Positions 15,748 through 24,879 of a stretch of 64,000 bases of DNA are shown in pieces; within the stretch, counting starts at the first letter, position 1; the number at the start of each line of letters is the position of its first letter. The stretch covers positions 62,001 through 126,000 of the forward strand of contig CAZREW010000002.1 of the NCBI GenBank assembly GCA_964599375.1. Reading direction: 5' to 3'. The notes under the pieces are model-generated. The model was not told the DNA's origin, made no database searches, and was given only the letters and a program-made list of their open reading frames with translations. The DNA comes from JAUWCL01 sp964599375 (GTDB lineage: Bacteria > Krumholzibacteriota > Krumholzibacteriia > Krumholzibacteriales > Krumholzibacteriaceae). Made by a program: the position numbers and the translations under genes.

Positions 15748-17618
15748 AGTATCCTGTCCAGTTTCCGGGCCGTTTCCACGGCCCTTTCGACGAGCCTCTC
15801 CCTGCTCTCCACCGATGATCCGCCGGCATAGGCGCCGTACTCGCAGCTCGACAACAGTCCGTTGACCTCGTCTGTCAGTTCCCCGTCCGTGCCGCGCTCC
15901 GAGAGGAGTCTCTCTATCTCGCCCGCGGTCAGCGACCTGCCGGCGATCCTCAGCTTGTCGCCGAGATATATCTTGAACGAATCCATCACTCCGCTGCAGA
16001 AGGCCTCGTCACTGTCACCGGGCGAAAGAGCGGCCAGCCCGCCGCGGAGGCGGCGCAGGGCGCTGCGCGACCTGGCCGCGCCGGGATCGGCCGATCTCCT
16101 TCTGGTTAAGATCACGGTCCCGAACACGGCCAGCCAGGCCAGCGGCGGGACTATAAGCATCAGCTTTACCCTCGCGTCGGACAGTATCGAGTCGAGGCCG
16201 AAGTCCTGCTGCTCGATGACCTCCGGCCCCTCGTAGTTGTACGCGATGCCCGCTTTCCATTTCTCGAGCGGCGAACCGCGATCACCGCTGTCGATCCCCT
16301 CGGCGTCTCCGGCCGTGACGATCCTGGTCTTCCTTACCGTGATCGGGATGGGATCCGACGAAGCAGTGACATACCTTTCCTTAGCCGTGTCGAAATATAC
16401 CAGGCTTATGGGCGGTATCCTTTTTACCTCATCGCTCTTCGCCCGGATAGTCTGCGTGAATATCTTTCGCTTTCCCTCTATCCTTCCCGGCGCCCTCTCG
16501 TCTGGTATCTTGAAGTTCTCGGCTAGTTCCTCCTGCCCTGCGAGCGACGGCAGGTCAACGCGCCCGAGGTAATCGGGGCCTTCGAGGATCACGTTGAGCG
16601 TTATCGGGTCACCGATATTGACCTCCAGCGGTTCCGCGGTCGTCGAGACCCTGTACTCTCCCACATGCCCGGCGAATCCCGCGGGCCTTCCCTCGACGGG
16701 CAGAGCCTTGACGCCCAGACTGAGAGAGTTGGACGGCACGACATATTTCCTGAGGCTCCCCCTCCACTTGCCGAACACGTCGTCGCCGAAGAAATCGTTG
16801 AAGAAGTCGCGGCTGCTCCTGACACCCGTGCCCGACTCGCAGGCCACTATGAACTCGGGGATCGCGAATGTGCCGGCGCGCTCCGGGATGACGGCGATGC
16901 TGAACTCGAGCGTCGCGTAGCTCTCACCGTCGAGCATCCCCCTCCCTTTCTCCGCTATCACTTCGCGGCCGGCCAGAGGAACGCGGAAATACTGCTTGTC
17001 CGGGTCGATCTTGACCTCGGGGACCTCGAACGAGAACGCATCGCTGGAGAGCAGGGGGGCGGTAACCTCGAAAGCCTGCACATCGCGCCGCAAATACCAG
17101 GTAACAGTGAGCAGCACGGGCTCCCCGACAAAACATGTCTCCCGGGACAGGCGGATCCTCAGCTTGAAGTCCTCCGTCTCCTCCGGGCGCTTGACCGAGA
17201 TGTTGATCGCGGCGGTGCGGAAGGTATTGCCCTCGATCCTCACGCCGACCGGGGGTATCGTCATCCTCCCCGCTCTCTGCGGCGTCAGTTTGTAGGTGAA
17301 TACGAACCCCTTCTGGACGTTCCTCTCGACCCTGCCGTTTATTATCGATATCGACTGGCTCGAGTTGTTCGAGCCGCCCATGTACTCGACGGTGAATCCC
17401 TCTATAGCCGAGATGTCCGGTTCGTCGACCTTGTCCGAGCCGTCTACCGATATCTGCATCAGGAAAGACTCCCCGACGTAGACGTCGCGCGACTCGACGT
17501 TGGCGACGACCCTTATATCGTCCGCAGCACGCGCGCCGGCGATCAACGCGGCGGACAGAACGATCAGCGCCGCGAGGGCCATGGAGACCTTCATGTGTCT
17601 TTGCAGAGTCATGCTCAT
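15744..17618 (-). CDS. batD: BatD family protein
   Basis: 624 residues. After a signal peptide ending near ARAADDI comes a series of beta-sandwich domains typical of BatD (VANVESRDVYVGESFLMQIS, GFTVEYMGGSNNSSQSISI, the conserved YKLTPQRAGRMTIPPVGVRI, LNVILEGPDYLGRVDLP). A membrane helix at about residues 480-500 is followed by a cytoplasmic helical domain (DSFKIYLGDKLRIAGRSLTAGE). The protein is thought to be periplasmic with a single anchor, working with BatA and BatB. ATG at 17618 has GAGAAG upstream; ATG at residue 9 is an alternative. Confidence 0.9.
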   Translation of the reverse strand: MSMTLQRHMKVSMALAALIVLSAALIAGARAADDIRVVANVESRDVYVGESFLMQISVDGSDKVDEPDISAIEGFTVEYMGGSNNSSQSISIINGRVERNVQKGFVFTYKLTPQRAGRMTIPPVGVRIEGNTFRTAAINISVKRPEETEDFKLRIRLSRETCFVGEPVLLTVTWYLRRDVQAFEVTAPLLSSDAFSFEVPEVKIDPDKQYFRVPLAGREVIAEKGRGMLDGESYATLEFSIAVIPERAGTFAIPEFIVACESGTGVRSSRDFFNDFFGDDVFGKWRGSLRKYVVPSNSLSLGVKALPVEGRPAGFAGHVGEYRVSTTAEPLEVNIGDPITLNVILEGPDYLGRVDLPSLAGQEELAENFKIPDERAPGRIEGKRKIFTQTIRAKSDEVKRIPPISLVYFDTAKERYVTASSDPIPITVRKTRIVTAGDAEGIDSGDRGSPLEKWKAGIAYNYEGPEVIEQQDFGLDSILSDARVKLMLIVPPLAWLAVFGTVILTRRRSADPGAARSRSALRRLRGGLAALSPGDSDEAFCSGVMDSFKIYLGDKLRIAGRSLTAGEIERLLSERGTDGELTDEVNGLLSSCEYGAYAGGSSVESRERLVERAVETARKLDRIL

Positions 17619-17679
17619 GATCTTCTCAATCTATATCATACAAAGGATACGGACAAACCCCATATCCTGCTGCGGCCCG

Positions 17680-18828
17680 TCACCAGTCCTTGTCGACCTT
17701 GCGGTACCCGCTCGCGGCCTCTTTCCTCTTCTCGCGGTTCTCCTTCTCCTGGTCGAGGATGTCCTTTGCCGTCTCGCTGCGGACCTGCTGCTCCTTCTGC
17801 TGTTGCTGCTGGTCCTGCTGCGGCTGCTGGGGCTCCTGCTGCTGTTGCTGCTGCTGGTCCTTCTGCTGTTGCTGCTGGTCCTTCTGGTCCTGTTTCTGCT
17901 GCTGATCCTTGTTGTCCCCCTGCCCCTCAGTCAACTTCTCGAGCGCCTTGCGCATCTGGTCGAGCGAGCCCTGCTGGCCGCCGGCCGCCTTCCCTGGGTC
18001 TCTCGCGTCGAGGTCGGCTATTGCGCCTTCCTGGTCGACGATCGAGGAATCCAGGTGCGCGAGCGCCTGCTGCACCTGCTCCGGCTGCTGGTCCTTGAAG
18101 AGGCCGGTGAGCATCCCGCTGACTCCACCCGTCGAGCCGGCTATAGAGGCCTGGTCCGCGCGGATCCCGTCGACCTTCCCGTTCCATGCCGGAGTGTCCC
18201 TGTCCCGGGCGTCCTCGAGGTCGAGCGAACTGCCCAGGGCAGCGTCCTGCCTCTTCATCACGGCAAGAAGCGAATCGACAACCTCCTTGAGCTTCTCCTG
18301 CTGCTGCTGCATCTGCTCCTTCTGCTTCTTTATGGCGTCTAGCAGGTCCTTTATGACGAGCCGGGCCACCTCGAGGTTGTGCGCCGCGTCCGGCATCCCC
18401 GGCTCCTTCTCGAGAGCGGCCGAGTAGTACTGCACACTCTCCTTGAAGAACTCGAGCGCCTTCTCGAGATCGCTGTCGGCCTGCCGCTGTCCCTGCCTGA
18501 AAGCGCAGTTGCCGATATTGTACAGCGCCTGCGCCTCGAGCGTGAGGTCGCGCGATTTGAGGGCCGCCTCCTCGAAACGGTCGCGCGCAGCGGCGAAATC
18601 GCCCCTCATATACTCCACGTTCCCCTGGTCGAACTCGATGACCGGTGACTCTGGTACCTTGACCGAAGCGAGGTCATAGTATCCCGCGGCGCCGTCGAGA
18701 TCGCCACGCCTGTAGCTGTCGTTCCCCCTTTTGACGAGCCTGCCGGCCGAATCGGCATGGGCTGGGCCCGCCGCCGCGAGGATCGACAGCGCGAGGAACA
18801 CAGGGCCTATGGCGCGGACGCGTCTCAT
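17680..18828 (-). CDS. batC: BatC-like TPR protein with Gln-rich tail
   Basis: 382 residues. Signal peptide 1-25, then TPR repeats at about 30-145 (NDSYRRGDLDGAAGYYDLAS, GDFAAARDRFEEAALKSRDL, EALFFKESVQYYSAALEKEP-like). A coiled coil with KKQKEQMQQQQEKLKEVVDS follows, and residues 300-345 are nearly all Gln with Lys and Asp (CTG-rich on the plus strand). BatC homologues often end in such low-complexity tails. ATG at 18828 overlaps the batB stop by 4 bases. Confidence 0.85.
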   Translation of the reverse strand: MRRVRAIGPVFLALSILAAAGPAHADSAGRLVKRGNDSYRRGDLDGAAGYYDLASVKVPESPVIEFDQGNVEYMRGDFAAARDRFEEAALKSRDLTLEAQALYNIGNCAFRQGQRQADSDLEKALEFFKESVQYYSAALEKEPGMPDAAHNLEVARLVIKDLLDAIKKQKEQMQQQQEKLKEVVDSLLAVMKRQDAALGSSLDLEDARDRDTPAWNGKVDGIRADQASIAGSTGGVSGMLTGLFKDQQPEQVQQALAHLDSSIVDQEGAIADLDARDPGKAAGGQQGSLDQMRKALEKLTEGQGDNKDQQQKQDQKDQQQQQKDQQQQQQQEPQQPQQDQQQQQKEQQVRSETAKDILDQEKENREKRKEAASGYRKVDKDW

Positions 18829-19838
18829 CCGTTCTTTCGCCTCCTGTCGCTGACGAGCATCTCGGCCGCAAGCAGGAATATGGCCATGGCCAGGAATATC
18901 TGGAATTTCTCCTCGTAGAGGTTGATCGTCTTCGACTCTATCTCCCGCTTTTCCTCGCCAGCGATCAGCTTCATGTAGACGTCTCCGAGATCTATCGTAC
19001 CCGTCGCGACGTTGAGGTACCTGCCGCCCGGGGTCTTGTTCGCCATCTTCCGGAGCGTCTCGGCGTCGAGCCTGCTCCAGACCTCCTGCCCGTTGTACTT
19101 GAGAAACGTCATGTTGCCTTTTTCGTCGGTGACGGGGATCCTCTTCCCCTGGTCCTCGTCCCCGAGGCCTATGGCTATTATCCTCACGCCCCGCCTTCCC
19201 GCCTCCTCGGCCGCCTCGACGGGAAACGAGTCGTGATCCTCCCCGTCGGTGATCAGGATCATGTCCTTGTACTTCTTCTCCTGGTCGTCGAACGCCTCAT
19301 CGAGCGCCTTGCGGACGGCGTCTCCTATCATCGTACCGCCTCTGCTGACGCTGTTGATGTCGACGTCATCGAGCATGAGCCTGAAAAATCCGTAATCGAG
19401 CGTAAGCGGGCACTTGAGGACCGCCGACCCCGCGAATACGACGAGCGCAACGCGGTCGCCTTCGAGACGGTCTACCATGTCCATTATCGCGAGCTTGGCC
19501 TTGCCCAGCCTGTTGGGCACGAGGTCTTCGGCTACCATCGACCGCGAGACGTCGAGGACGAACACGATATCCCTGCCCCGCCTCTGGACCGTCCTCGGCT
19601 TCGGGTTCCACGCCGGACGGGCCAGCGAGAATACCAGAAACGCCAGGGCCGCTATGACCAGCGCGGCCTTCAGCCTCCGGGCTGCAAGGTTGGACGATAT
19701 CGCGACCCTCTCGAGAATCCCCTCCTCGATGAATACGCGCATCGCCTTCTTCCTGCGCCACGCGGCGTAGACGAAGAGCGCCGCCACGGCCGGGAGCAAC
19801 CAGAGAAGCAGGAGCATATTCACGTTTCCGAGGTGCAT
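18825..19838 (-). CDS. batB: BatB: membrane-anchored von Willebrand factor A protein
   Basis: 337 residues. Two N-terminal membrane helices (about 7-25 and 57-75) are followed by a VWA domain with a complete MIDAS: FVLDVSRSMVAEDL (DxSxS), the Thr in SRGGTMIGDAV and ILITDGEDHDS. A C-terminal membrane helix lies near 315-332 (FLAMAIFLLAAEMLV). This three-anchor layout is that of BatA and BatB, which bind each other and the TPR partners through the metal site. Starts directly after the batA stop. Confidence 0.95.
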   Translation of the reverse strand: MHLGNVNMLLLLWLLPAVAALFVYAAWRRKKAMRVFIEEGILERVAISSNLAARRLKAALVIAALAFLVFSLARPAWNPKPRTVQRRGRDIVFVLDVSRSMVAEDLVPNRLGKAKLAIMDMVDRLEGDRVALVVFAGSAVLKCPLTLDYGFFRLMLDDVDINSVSRGGTMIGDAVRKALDEAFDDQEKKYKDMILITDGEDHDSFPVEAAEEAGRRGVRIIAIGLGDEDQGKRIPVTDEKGNMTFLKYNGQEVWSRLDAETLRKMANKTPGGRYLNVATGTIDLGDVYMKLIAGEEKREIESKTINLYEEKFQIFLAMAIFLLAAEMLVSDRRRKNG

Positions 19839-20900
19839 CTAGGGGATCCTCCTGAAGACCGTCGCCGCCAGCAGCGTCTCGAGGATGACGAGGCAGAGCG
19901 CTGCCATGACGAACGGCACGAAAAGCTCCCTGTAGTCGATGTAACGGACAGACTCTATATCGCTCTTCTCGAGCCTGTCGATCTCGGCGTAGATCTCCCT
20001 TAGCGACTCGTCGTTGTCGGCCATCCTGAATATACCGCCGGTCATCTCCGCGACCCTCTGCAGGGGTGTCGTATCTACCCTCGTGCCGGTCGGGACCTTG
20101 AAATTGCCGAAAAGCGTCTTGACCGTGCTTACCCCTTCGTCGCCTCCCACGCCGATCGTATATACCTTGATGCCCCAGTCGGCGGCAAGCTGGCCCGCCT
20201 GTTCCGGGGTCCTCATGCCGAAGTTGTTCTGGCCGTCGGTCAGAAGGATGATGATCTTGCTTTTTATCTCGTATTCCTTCTCTCCCGACCCGGAGGCGAA
20301 CTTCGCCAGGTCTTCCTCGGCGGTTCGCAGCCTCGCCGCCGCCAGCGCCAGCGCGTCTCCTATCGCTGTGCCGTCCTCGCTCCTTCGAGTGACGATCGCC
20401 ACCTGGTCGAGGAAGCGCAGAAGCGCTCCGTGGCCGAGGGTCAGCGGCGCCATCGTATCGGCGTACCTGGCGAACGCCACCATGCCGACCAGGTCGTTGG
20501 GACGGCCGCTGAGCTCCTCGCCGTTTCCCATTATAAATTCCTCGAAGACCTTTTTGACCACGGCAAGCCTGTCCAGGCGCACGCCCCTGTAGTCCATCTC
20601 TGCCGACATCGAGCTCGACCTGTCGACGACCATCTCTATCGCCACACCCTTCGTGACGTCCTTTACCTTCTCCCTGCCCATCTGGGGCCTGGCCAAAGCG
20701 AGGACCAGGAGGATCATAGCAGCGGTCCTCAGCGCGAGCGGCAGGAGAGAGAAGTTCTGCCTCAGCGAGCGGCCCGCCCCACGGGCATGGCCGATCGAGG
20801 AAAACCTGATCGACCCCGGCCCTTTTCTCCTCGAGAGACAGAAGAGGATCAGCGGGACCGCGATCAGCGCGAGAAGGGCCCATGGTGATTCGAATCTCAT
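19839..20900 (-). CDS. batA: BatA: membrane-anchored von Willebrand factor A protein
   Basis: 353 residues with the same layout as BatB: N-terminal helices (ALLALIAVPLILFCLSRRKG; SLLPLALRTAAMILLVLALA), a VWA domain with MIDAS residues in EMVVDRSSSMSAEMDY and IILLTDGQNN, and a C-terminal helix (LFVPFVMAALCLVILETLL). A conserved LARPQMGREKVKD segment links helix 2 to the VWA fold. The stop touches batB (TAGATG), so the pair is probably translated together. Confidence 0.95.
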   Translation of the reverse strand: MRFESPWALLALIAVPLILFCLSRRKGPGSIRFSSIGHARGAGRSLRQNFSLLPLALRTAAMILLVLALARPQMGREKVKDVTKGVAIEMVVDRSSSMSAEMDYRGVRLDRLAVVKKVFEEFIMGNGEELSGRPNDLVGMVAFARYADTMAPLTLGHGALLRFLDQVAIVTRRSEDGTAIGDALALAAARLRTAEEDLAKFASGSGEKEYEIKSKIIILLTDGQNNFGMRTPEQAGQLAADWGIKVYTIGVGGDEGVSTVKTLFGNFKVPTGTRVDTTPLQRVAEMTGGIFRMADNDESLREIYAEIDRLEKSDIESVRYIDYRELFVPFVMAALCLVILETLLAATVFRRIP

Positions 20901-20910
20901 GGCACAGAGG

Positions 20911-21915
20911 CTACGCCGCCTCTTCCTTCACCTCCTCCCGCTTCGTCGCGTCTATGAAGTCCCTGCACGTTTCGAACGTGCGCTTCACATCGTCGGCTGT
21001 CGGTTCGAGGGCGGCGAACTTTACGAGGTCACAGTGGACGAGGAACCTCTCGAGTATCGATTTCTTTCCGGTGTCGACGTTCAGCCCGCCGCCGGCCTCC
21101 GCGAGGAACTCCTCGGTCGTTCTCTCGGGAGCTCTGAGGCCGAACCTGTCCTCTATGTACACGCGCAGGATGTCGGAGACCCTGGCGGTGAACTCCGCGT
21201 ACCTCTTCTCCTCCACGAGGCCCTCGGCGAGCAGCCTCTCCAGGAGTGCGAACGCCTTCTCGTGGGCCGGAACCTTCCTCGCCGTCATCTCCCGTAGCCT
21301 CTTCGAGCGCCTCCATAGCAGGAAGACGACCGCCCCGGAGACAAGCAGGACCGCAGCGCCTATGACCATCGCGCCGCGATAGTCAGAAGGAAGCTCCGCC
21401 GGTCCGGCGATCTCCTTTATCTCAAGCCCGGCCTGGTCCTCGGGAAGGATCGATGTCACGGTGACCCGTATGGTGTCGGATTCCATGTAATGGATGGTGG
21501 AGTCGCCTACCTCGTGGAAGGAAACGGTCATCGGGGGTATCACGTATTCGCCCGAGAGAAACGGCTCGAGCTCGTAAGTCCTTCTGGTCACGACCGTCCC
21601 GTCGCTTTCAAGCTTCGGCGGCTCGCTCCTGTAGTCGACTATCCCGAACTGCTCTAGCTTGTCGCCGAAACGCGGAAGAGCTGTCACGTAGCCGCTGCCC
21701 GCCCGGGTCTCTACGAGTAGGTCCAGGCGCTCGGCGATCGTCAGTTCCTTACGGCTCACGGCGACCCGCAGGGTGACCGGCCCGCGCGTGTAGTCACGGT
21801 CGATCTCCCATTTCTTCCCAGGGGCCGCCGCGTCATCGCGGCCGCAGGAGAGGACCGCCGCGGGAAGGACTGCCGCCAGAGCCAGCATCGCGTATTTCCT
21901 CGATCTCGGGCCCAT
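20911..21915 (-). CDS. BatD/DUF4381-like single-pass protein of the Bat operon
   Basis: 334 residues. N-terminal signal with a possible lipobox (AVLSCG, Cys 24). A beta-sandwich domain (30-160: RGPVTLRVAVSRKELTIAER, YELEPFLSGEYVIPPMTVSF) resembles BatD repeats. A membrane helix (about 185-203) is followed by a cytoplasmic helical domain (RVSDILRVYIEDRFGLRAPE, TTEEFLAEAG) like that of DUF4381 proteins found between moxR/DUF58 and batA in many operons. Probably a partner of the BatA/B complex. 10 bases separate it from batA. Confidence 0.75.
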   Translation of the reverse strand: MGPRSRKYAMLALAAVLPAAVLSCGRDDAAAPGKKWEIDRDYTRGPVTLRVAVSRKELTIAERLDLLVETRAGSGYVTALPRFGDKLEQFGIVDYRSEPPKLESDGTVVTRRTYELEPFLSGEYVIPPMTVSFHEVGDSTIHYMESDTIRVTVTSILPEDQAGLEIKEIAGPAELPSDYRGAMVIGAAVLLVSGAVVFLLWRRSKRLREMTARKVPAHEKAFALLERLLAEGLVEEKRYAEFTARVSDILRVYIEDRFGLRAPERTTEEFLAEAGGGLNVDTGKKSILERFLVHCDLVKFAALEPTADDVKRTFETCRDFIDATKREEVKEEAA

Positions 21916-21919
21916 GATA

Positions 21920-22987
21920 TTACTTCTGCTCTTCCTTTTCTTTTCCGCCGAGTCTAGAGGTATGGATGACGACGTCGTACCTCTCAGTGAGCTTTTCGAG
22001 AAGCGCAGACTGGGCCGCCATCTCCTTCTCCGCCCTTACGGCTGCGTACACGCGGTCCTTCACATCGTCGAAAGGCGGCACTTTTTTGCCCTCCAGGCCT
22101 GAGTTGCCGGTGAGCTTCTCCCCGTTGTCCCTGTACCACGCCCGCATCTCGTCCTCGCTTACGGTGACCGATTTCGCGTACTCCCTGGCAAGCACCTGGC
22201 TTGTGAGCAGCTTGCGCTCCATGCGACGCGACATCTCCGAGACTTCAGGGTCCTCGGGGAGGTTCTCCTCCATGGCGTACCGGAACAGGAGTTCCTCGGC
22301 GACGAGCCTCTCGAGCCACATCCCCATGTCGGTCTCTTTCATGACCTGGTCGAGGATCTTTTCGCGCTGCTGCCTGACCTGGTCGGACGGCATCCCGGCT
22401 GCCGCCTGGGCGACCTGCGCGTCGACCTCGGCTTCTATCATCGCCTCGAGCATCCCCCTTGTGATCTTCTCCGTCCCTATCTCGGCTAGGACCTCATCCC
22501 CGCCGGCGCTCCCCCCGTCGAGCGTAGTGCGTTCCGCTATCTCGGAGCGAAGCGCGGCAAATCTCGCCAGCCTGGTGAGGCATCGCTCGGCCGCCATCGA
22601 GATCTCCTGCTCGAGCTCGGGCAGGTCCGCGGTCAGCTCGCTGCGGTAGTAGGCCGCAAGGGCCGATTCGCAGTCTCCCGACTGCTCCCTCATCCTGCCG
22701 ACGCGGTACCATATGCGCGCCCTCTCGGTCTCTTGCGGCGTCGCGGCCTTAATGTACTCTATCCATGTATCGGCGGCGGCGCCGTAAAGCTCCTGCTTCT
22801 CGAGCTTCAGCGCGAGACGCTCGAGTACGGCCGGATCCCCGGAAGGGCCTCCCGGGCTCCGGAAGAAATAAATGGCGTTGAGCGCGGAAAGGGCCGCAAT
22901 GATCACCAGAAGGACGACGATCAGCGCCGTTCTGTCCTTCTTTTTCTTCTTCACCGTATCGAGATTGAGATCCAGGTCGCCGGACAT
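21920..22987 (-). CDS. Single-pass SurA-N-like chaperone domain protein
   Basis: 355 residues. A basic cytoplasmic start (DTVKKKKKDRT), a membrane helix (about 23-42), a TPR-like helical segment (about 60-135) and a SurA/PpiD N-terminal type domain (about 150-300: EIGTEKITRGMLEAMIEAEV, LVAEELLFRYAMEENLPEDP, SVTVSEDEMRAWYRDN). The C-terminal strand RYDVVIHTSRL is the usual end of such chaperones. No PPIC rotamase domain is present. ATG at 22987 is chosen for GGAGG six bases upstream; it starts 16 bases after the DUF58 stop. Confidence 0.75.
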   Translation of the reverse strand: MSGDLDLNLDTVKKKKKDRTALIVVLLVIIAALSALNAIYFFRSPGGPSGDPAVLERLALKLEKQELYGAAADTWIEYIKAATPQETERARIWYRVGRMREQSGDCESALAAYYRSELTADLPELEQEISMAAERCLTRLARFAALRSEIAERTTLDGGSAGGDEVLAEIGTEKITRGMLEAMIEAEVDAQVAQAAAGMPSDQVRQQREKILDQVMKETDMGMWLERLVAEELLFRYAMEENLPEDPEVSEMSRRMERKLLTSQVLAREYAKSVTVSEDEMRAWYRDNGEKLTGNSGLEGKKVPPFDDVKDRVYAAVRAEKEMAAQSALLEKLTERYDVVIHTSRLGGKEKEEQK

Positions 22988-23003
22988 CTTCGCCTCCGTT
23001 CTG

Positions 23004-23879
23004 TCAGTACCGCCTCTCCCTCGTCCGGAAGAACCTGACGAGGTTCGGCACATAGTCGCGGTCGGTCATGACCTCTATCTGATCGACGCCCATCGAGGCG
23101 AACAGCTCCCTGAAACGGTCGGACTGTTCCCTGCCGAGGCGTTCATATCTCTTCCTGATGGCGGCGCTCCCAGTGTCCACCAGCACTATCTCGCCTGTTT
23201 CCGCGTCCTCGAGCTCGACGAGCCCGACGTCGGGGAGCCTGACCTCCCTGGGATCGACGACGGTGACGGCTACAAGATCGTGCCTTTTACCTATCACCCT
23301 CATCGGCTTCTCGAACCCTTCGGCCTGGAAATCGGAGACGAGAAAGACGACCGAGCGCTTCTTCGTCACCTTGCCGAGGAAGTCGAGAGCACCTTCGATA
23401 TCGGTGCTCGCCTGGCGCGGCCTGAAATTCAGCAGCTCCCTAATAACGCGCAGGACATGCTGCGTCCCCTTCTTCGGGGGGATATACATCTCGATCTGGT
23501 CGGTGAACACGATCAGCCCGACCTTGTCGTTATTCTTTACCGCTGAAAAGGCCAGAAGCGAGCAGAATTCGGCCGCGACCTCGTTCTTCAGCTTGCTGAC
23601 CGAGCCGAACGCCCCCGAAGCGGAGAGGTCGACTACGAACATCACCGTCAGCTCCCTCTCCTCGACGTACCTCTTCACATACGGGGTGCCCGTGCGGGCT
23701 GTTACGTTCCAGTCGATCGTGCGGATCTCGTCACCAGGCATATACTCGCGCACCTCATCGAACTCCATCCCCCGGCCGCGAAAGACGCTCCCGTACTCGC
23801 CGGCGAGGACGTCGTTGACGACCTTGCGTGTGGTGATCTGGAGGATCCTGATCTTTTTTGCCAGTTCCTGGGATATCAT
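23004..23879 (-). CDS. DUF58 domain protein (VWA-like), Bat operon
   Basis: 291 residues, the normal size. The N-terminal conserved block YGSVFRGRGMEFDEVREYMP ... GDEIRTIDWNVTARTGTPYVK is the DUF58 signature. The VWA-like part follows (MFVVDLSASGAFGS, with a modified MIDAS) and the region SVVFLVSDFQAEGFEKPM. DUF58 proteins nearly always follow a moxR AAA ATPase, as here with a 10-base gap. Thought to be a MoxR client or adaptor. Confidence 0.95.
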   Translation of the reverse strand: MISQELAKKIRILQITTRKVVNDVLAGEYGSVFRGRGMEFDEVREYMPGDEIRTIDWNVTARTGTPYVKRYVEERELTVMFVVDLSASGAFGSVSKLKNEVAAEFCSLLAFSAVKNNDKVGLIVFTDQIEMYIPPKKGTQHVLRVIRELLNFRPRQASTDIEGALDFLGKVTKKRSVVFLVSDFQAEGFEKPMRVIGKRHDLVAVTVVDPREVRLPDVGLVELEDAETGEIVLVDTGSAAIRKRYERLGREQSDRFRELFASMGVDQIEVMTDRDYVPNLVRFFRTRERRY

Positions 23880-23889
23880 GATCTCACCG

Positions 23890-24879
23890 TCAGGGGACCT
23901 GGACGTTGTCGAATATCGCCGCGACTATATCCTCAGGAGTCTTCTCCTCGGCTTCGGCCTCGTAGGTGATTATGACCCTGTGGCGCAGCACATCCATCCC
24001 GATCGACTTGACGTCCTGCGGAGTGACATATCCCCTCCCCTGAAGGAGGGCGTGGGCGCGCGAGGCCATCGCTAGGAATATCGTGGCCCTCGGGGAGGCG
24101 CCGTACTGTATCATCGAAGCGACGTCGAGTCCGAACTGTTCGGGTGTCCTCGTCGCCTGGACGATGCTAACTATGTAATCCTCGACCTTCTCGTCCATGT
24201 AGATCTCGTCCGCCAGCGCCCGCAGGCGGAGGATGTCGGAAGTCTGGATCACCGGCTCCACTTTCATCTTCCGGTCCGAGCCGGCCATCTTCGCGAGGAT
24301 CCTCTTTTCCTCATCCCTGCTGGGATAGGTGACCTTTATCTTGAGCATGAACCTGTCGACCTGCGCCTCAGGCAGCGGGTACGTACCTTCCTGCTCGATC
24401 GGGTTCTGCGTGGCGAGAACCATGAACGGATCGTCGAGAGGATGACTCTCGTCGCCGATCGTGACCTGCCTCTCCTGCATCGCCTCTAGCAGGGCGCTCT
24501 GGACCTTCGCCGGCGCCCTGTTTATCTCGTCGGCGAGGATTATATTGGCAAAGACGGGGCCCTTCTTCGTGGTAAACTCCCCGCTGCGCGGGTTGTATAT
24601 AAGCGTTCCCATCAGGTCGGCGGGAAGAAGGTCCGGAGTGAATTGTATCCTCCTGAACGACGCGTTCACCGTGCTGGCAAGCGTCGTCACGGCAAGGGTC
24701 TTCGCCAGCCCCGGGACCCCCTCGATGAGGACGTGGTTGTTGCATAGAAGCCCTATCAGCAGGCGCTCGATCATGTACTCCTGCCCTACGATGACCTTCT
24801 CTATCTCGCTCCTGACCCCGGCAAGGACAAGGGACTCCTTCTCGACCTTCTCGCCTATCTGCTTGACATCGATACTCAT
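23890..24879 (-). CDS. moxR: MoxR family AAA+ ATPase
   Basis: 329 residues. Walker A is in IEGVPGLAKTLAV, Walker B in ILADEINRAPAKVQSALLEA, sensor 1 in FMVLATQNPIEQEGTYPLPE, and the C-terminal lid has GASPRATIFLAMASRAHALL. The protein is a chaperone-like ATPase that acts on metal-site (VWA) partners, which here lie directly downstream. First gene of the operon that runs to 13467. ATG at 24879 has GAGGT seven bases upstream. Confidence 0.95.
   Translation of the reverse strand: MSIDVKQIGEKVEKESLVLAGVRSEIEKVIVGQEYMIERLLIGLLCNNHVLIEGVPGLAKTLAVTTLASTVNASFRRIQFTPDLLPADLMGTLIYNPRSGEFTTKKGPVFANIILADEINRAPAKVQSALLEAMQERQVTIGDESHPLDDPFMVLATQNPIEQEGTYPLPEAQVDRFMLKIKVTYPSRDEEKRILAKMAGSDRKMKVEPVIQTSDILRLRALADEIYMDEKVEDYIVSIVQATRTPEQFGLDVASMIQYGASPRATIFLAMASRAHALLQGRGYVTPQDVKSIGMDVLRHRVIITYEAEAEEKTPEDIVAAIFDNVQVP

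Noticed and set aside
17500..18342. Plus-strand Leu-rich ORF of 280 codons
   Set aside because: It is the antisense reading of the CAG-rich BatC tail; the poly-Leu is produced by CTG repeats.
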